This document shows, in pieces, positions 5,630 through 6,615 of a stretch of 6,615 bases of DNA. Source of the DNA: Acidobacteriaceae bacterium (lineage in GTDB: Bacteria; Acidobacteriota; Terriglobia; Terriglobales; Acidobacteriaceae); the NCBI GenBank assembly GCA_003154055.1, contig PMCH01000357.1:1-6615 (forward strand), written 5' to 3'. Below the pieces are notes generated by a model, which was not told where the DNA came from, ran no database searches, and worked only from the letters and a program-made list of their open reading frames with translations. The position numbers and the translations under genes were made by a program. The first letter of the stretch is position 1; the number at the start of each line of letters is the position of its first letter.

Positions 5630-6539
5630 GGCTACCGTCGCCCCCTTTCTCTTTGGCGGGGGCATTTCTCCCAGGGAACGCTTTTGGACCCGAATCTTGC
5701 GTCAACCTGGCACGCAAATCTACCTGCAGATCGCGCACGTCGGTATCCAAAGCTTCAGTGGCCTGGGCGTGGCTCAACCCGCGTTCCCGCAGGCCCGCCA
5801 GAATTCTCTTCCGGAGTGCGGTGGAAACCCGGTCCAGCCGCCGGCTGATGCTCGACTCATGAAGCCCCAGGGCGCGGGCGATTTCGGCCAGCGTGCGGCC
5901 ATCCAGAAAATAAGCCGCCAGAACGTAACGGTCCTCGGCGGACAGCTCCGCCAGGGCCTGGTCGGTGGCGGCTTCCACGCGCTGGTCCGAAGCGCATGAA
6001 GGCGCCGGGTCGGCCGCAACAAACTGCGTGCCTGCCTCTTCCTGCTCCTCAAGACTGACCGTGCGTTTCTGTTTGCGGTAGCGATTGATGAACTCCTGCG
6101 CCATCACCGTGCGCAGCCAGCCTTCGAGTGATCCGCGTCCGGTGTAAAAAATCAGCTTCGATTTGCGCACTCCGTCCCGCGTGTTGACGCCATACAGATC
6201 GGCAAACAGGGAATCGGCCAGTTCCGCGGCGTGCGCTCCGTCCCGCGTGATGTGCAGCGCCATGCTGCGCAGCTTATGCTGATAGCGGCTGATGAAGTCC
6301 TGCCACGCGCGTTCGTTCCCCGCCGCGCAGGCTCGCGCCAGGGCCAGGTCCTCAAGGCGCAGCGCCGAACAGAAATCCTCTGCTTCGCGACCCGAGGCCT
6401 GCGGAGCGTACTTCAGCCGGATCTCATTCAGGATCGCAGCAAATTGCTCCGCCGCCACCCCGTAGGCGGCGGCTCCGCTGCGCTCGTAGACATTGGAGAC
6501 GAGGTCTTCTCGCTGGCCGGTTTGTGCCGATCCTGGCAT
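5622..6539 (-). CDS. ECF-type RNA polymerase sigma factor
   Basis: A 305-residue group 4 (extracytoplasmic-function-like) sigma factor that directs RNA polymerase to a dedicated promoter set. Region 2 spans about 66-160: ARACAAGNERAWQDFISRY (68-86) is the start of 2.1, and GSLEGWLRTVMAQEFINRYR (136-155) corresponds to 2.3-2.4, which contact the -10. Region 4 spans about 195-250: LSAEDRYVLAAYFLDG (199-214) and the helix-turn-helix LAEIARALGLHESSISRRLD (217-236), which reads the -35. It is longer than usual ECF factors (about 170-200 residues) because of about 60 extra residues in front and 55 behind, the latter ending in a Lys/Gly-rich tail. ATG 6539 is the first start after an in-frame TGA nine bases upstream, with a weak GAGAG ribosome site. 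No clear promoter appears in the 76 bases to the window edge. Overlap with the anti-sigma gene indicates coupled expression. Confidence 0.9.
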   Translation of the reverse strand: MPGSAQTGQREDLVSNVYERSGAAAYGVAAEQFAAILNEIRLKYAPQASGREAEDFCSALRLEDLALARACAAGNERAWQDFISRYQHKLRSMALHITRDGAHAAELADSLFADLYGVNTRDGVRKSKLIFYTGRGSLEGWLRTVMAQEFINRYRKQKRTVSLEEQEEAGTQFVAADPAPSCASDQRVEAATDQALAELSAEDRYVLAAYFLDGRTLAEIARALGLHESSISRRLDRVSTALRKRILAGLRERGLSHAQATEALDTDVRDLQVDLRARLTQDSGPKAFPGRNAPAKEKGGDGSHA

Positions 6540-6615
6540 GCGCTCTCATCGAATGCTAGCAATTTTTGGACGCAAGCACCGGGAATTCTTACGTTCTCCG
6601 GTTATGGGGCAGGGA

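Noticed and set aside
6567..6603. ECF-type autoregulatory promoter ahead of the sigma gene
   Set aside because: The minus strand has GGAGAAC and CGTCC, which resemble ECF -35 and -10 elements, but they are about 20 bases apart instead of about 16, so the match is not credible.

Overview
The window carries six protein genes, all on the minus strand, in two transcription units separated by about 890 bases without a convincing gene. It is GC-rich. The best lineage guess is Acidobacteriota, probably near Bryobacterales/Solibacter. The guess rests on two things: the anti-sigma protein, whose zinc-finger start, long Ala/Pro/Ser linker and Asp-box tail are typical of that phylum as I remember it, and the subtype of the sodium:solute symporter. 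No rRNA or other marker is present, so this is inference.

Left unit (2456 down to 1): a LacI-family repressor, an L-ribulose-5-phosphate 4-epimerase (araD) and the N-terminal 201 codons of a sodium:solute symporter that runs off the left edge. araD and the symporter overlap by four bases (ATGA). A good LacI-type operator with a central CG (1355-1366) lies in the 109-base gap between repressor and araD, inside a plausible promoter. The simplest reading is a locally repressed pentose (probably L-arabinose) uptake and catabolism operon. The isomerase and kinase steps are not in the window.

Middle (2457-3344): an extended -10 element for the repressor gene, an interval of about 640 bases with only unconvincing open frames on both strands, a strong Rho-independent terminator pointing leftwards (3157-3193), and a run of inverted and direct repeats between that terminator and the next gene.

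Right unit (6539 down to 3345): an ECF-type sigma factor, a membrane anti-sigma factor with a zinc-binding motif and a C-terminal Asp-box (BNR/YCF48-like) module, and a secreted metallo-beta-lactamase-fold hydrolase. Consecutive genes overlap by 8 and 4 bases, so the three are probably co-transcribed and translationally coupled, ending at the terminator. This looks like a self-contained regulatory cassette in which the anti-sigma factor could couple something outside the membrane to sigma release, with a secreted hydrolase as part of the same unit. What it senses and what the hydrolase acts on cannot be read from the sequence.
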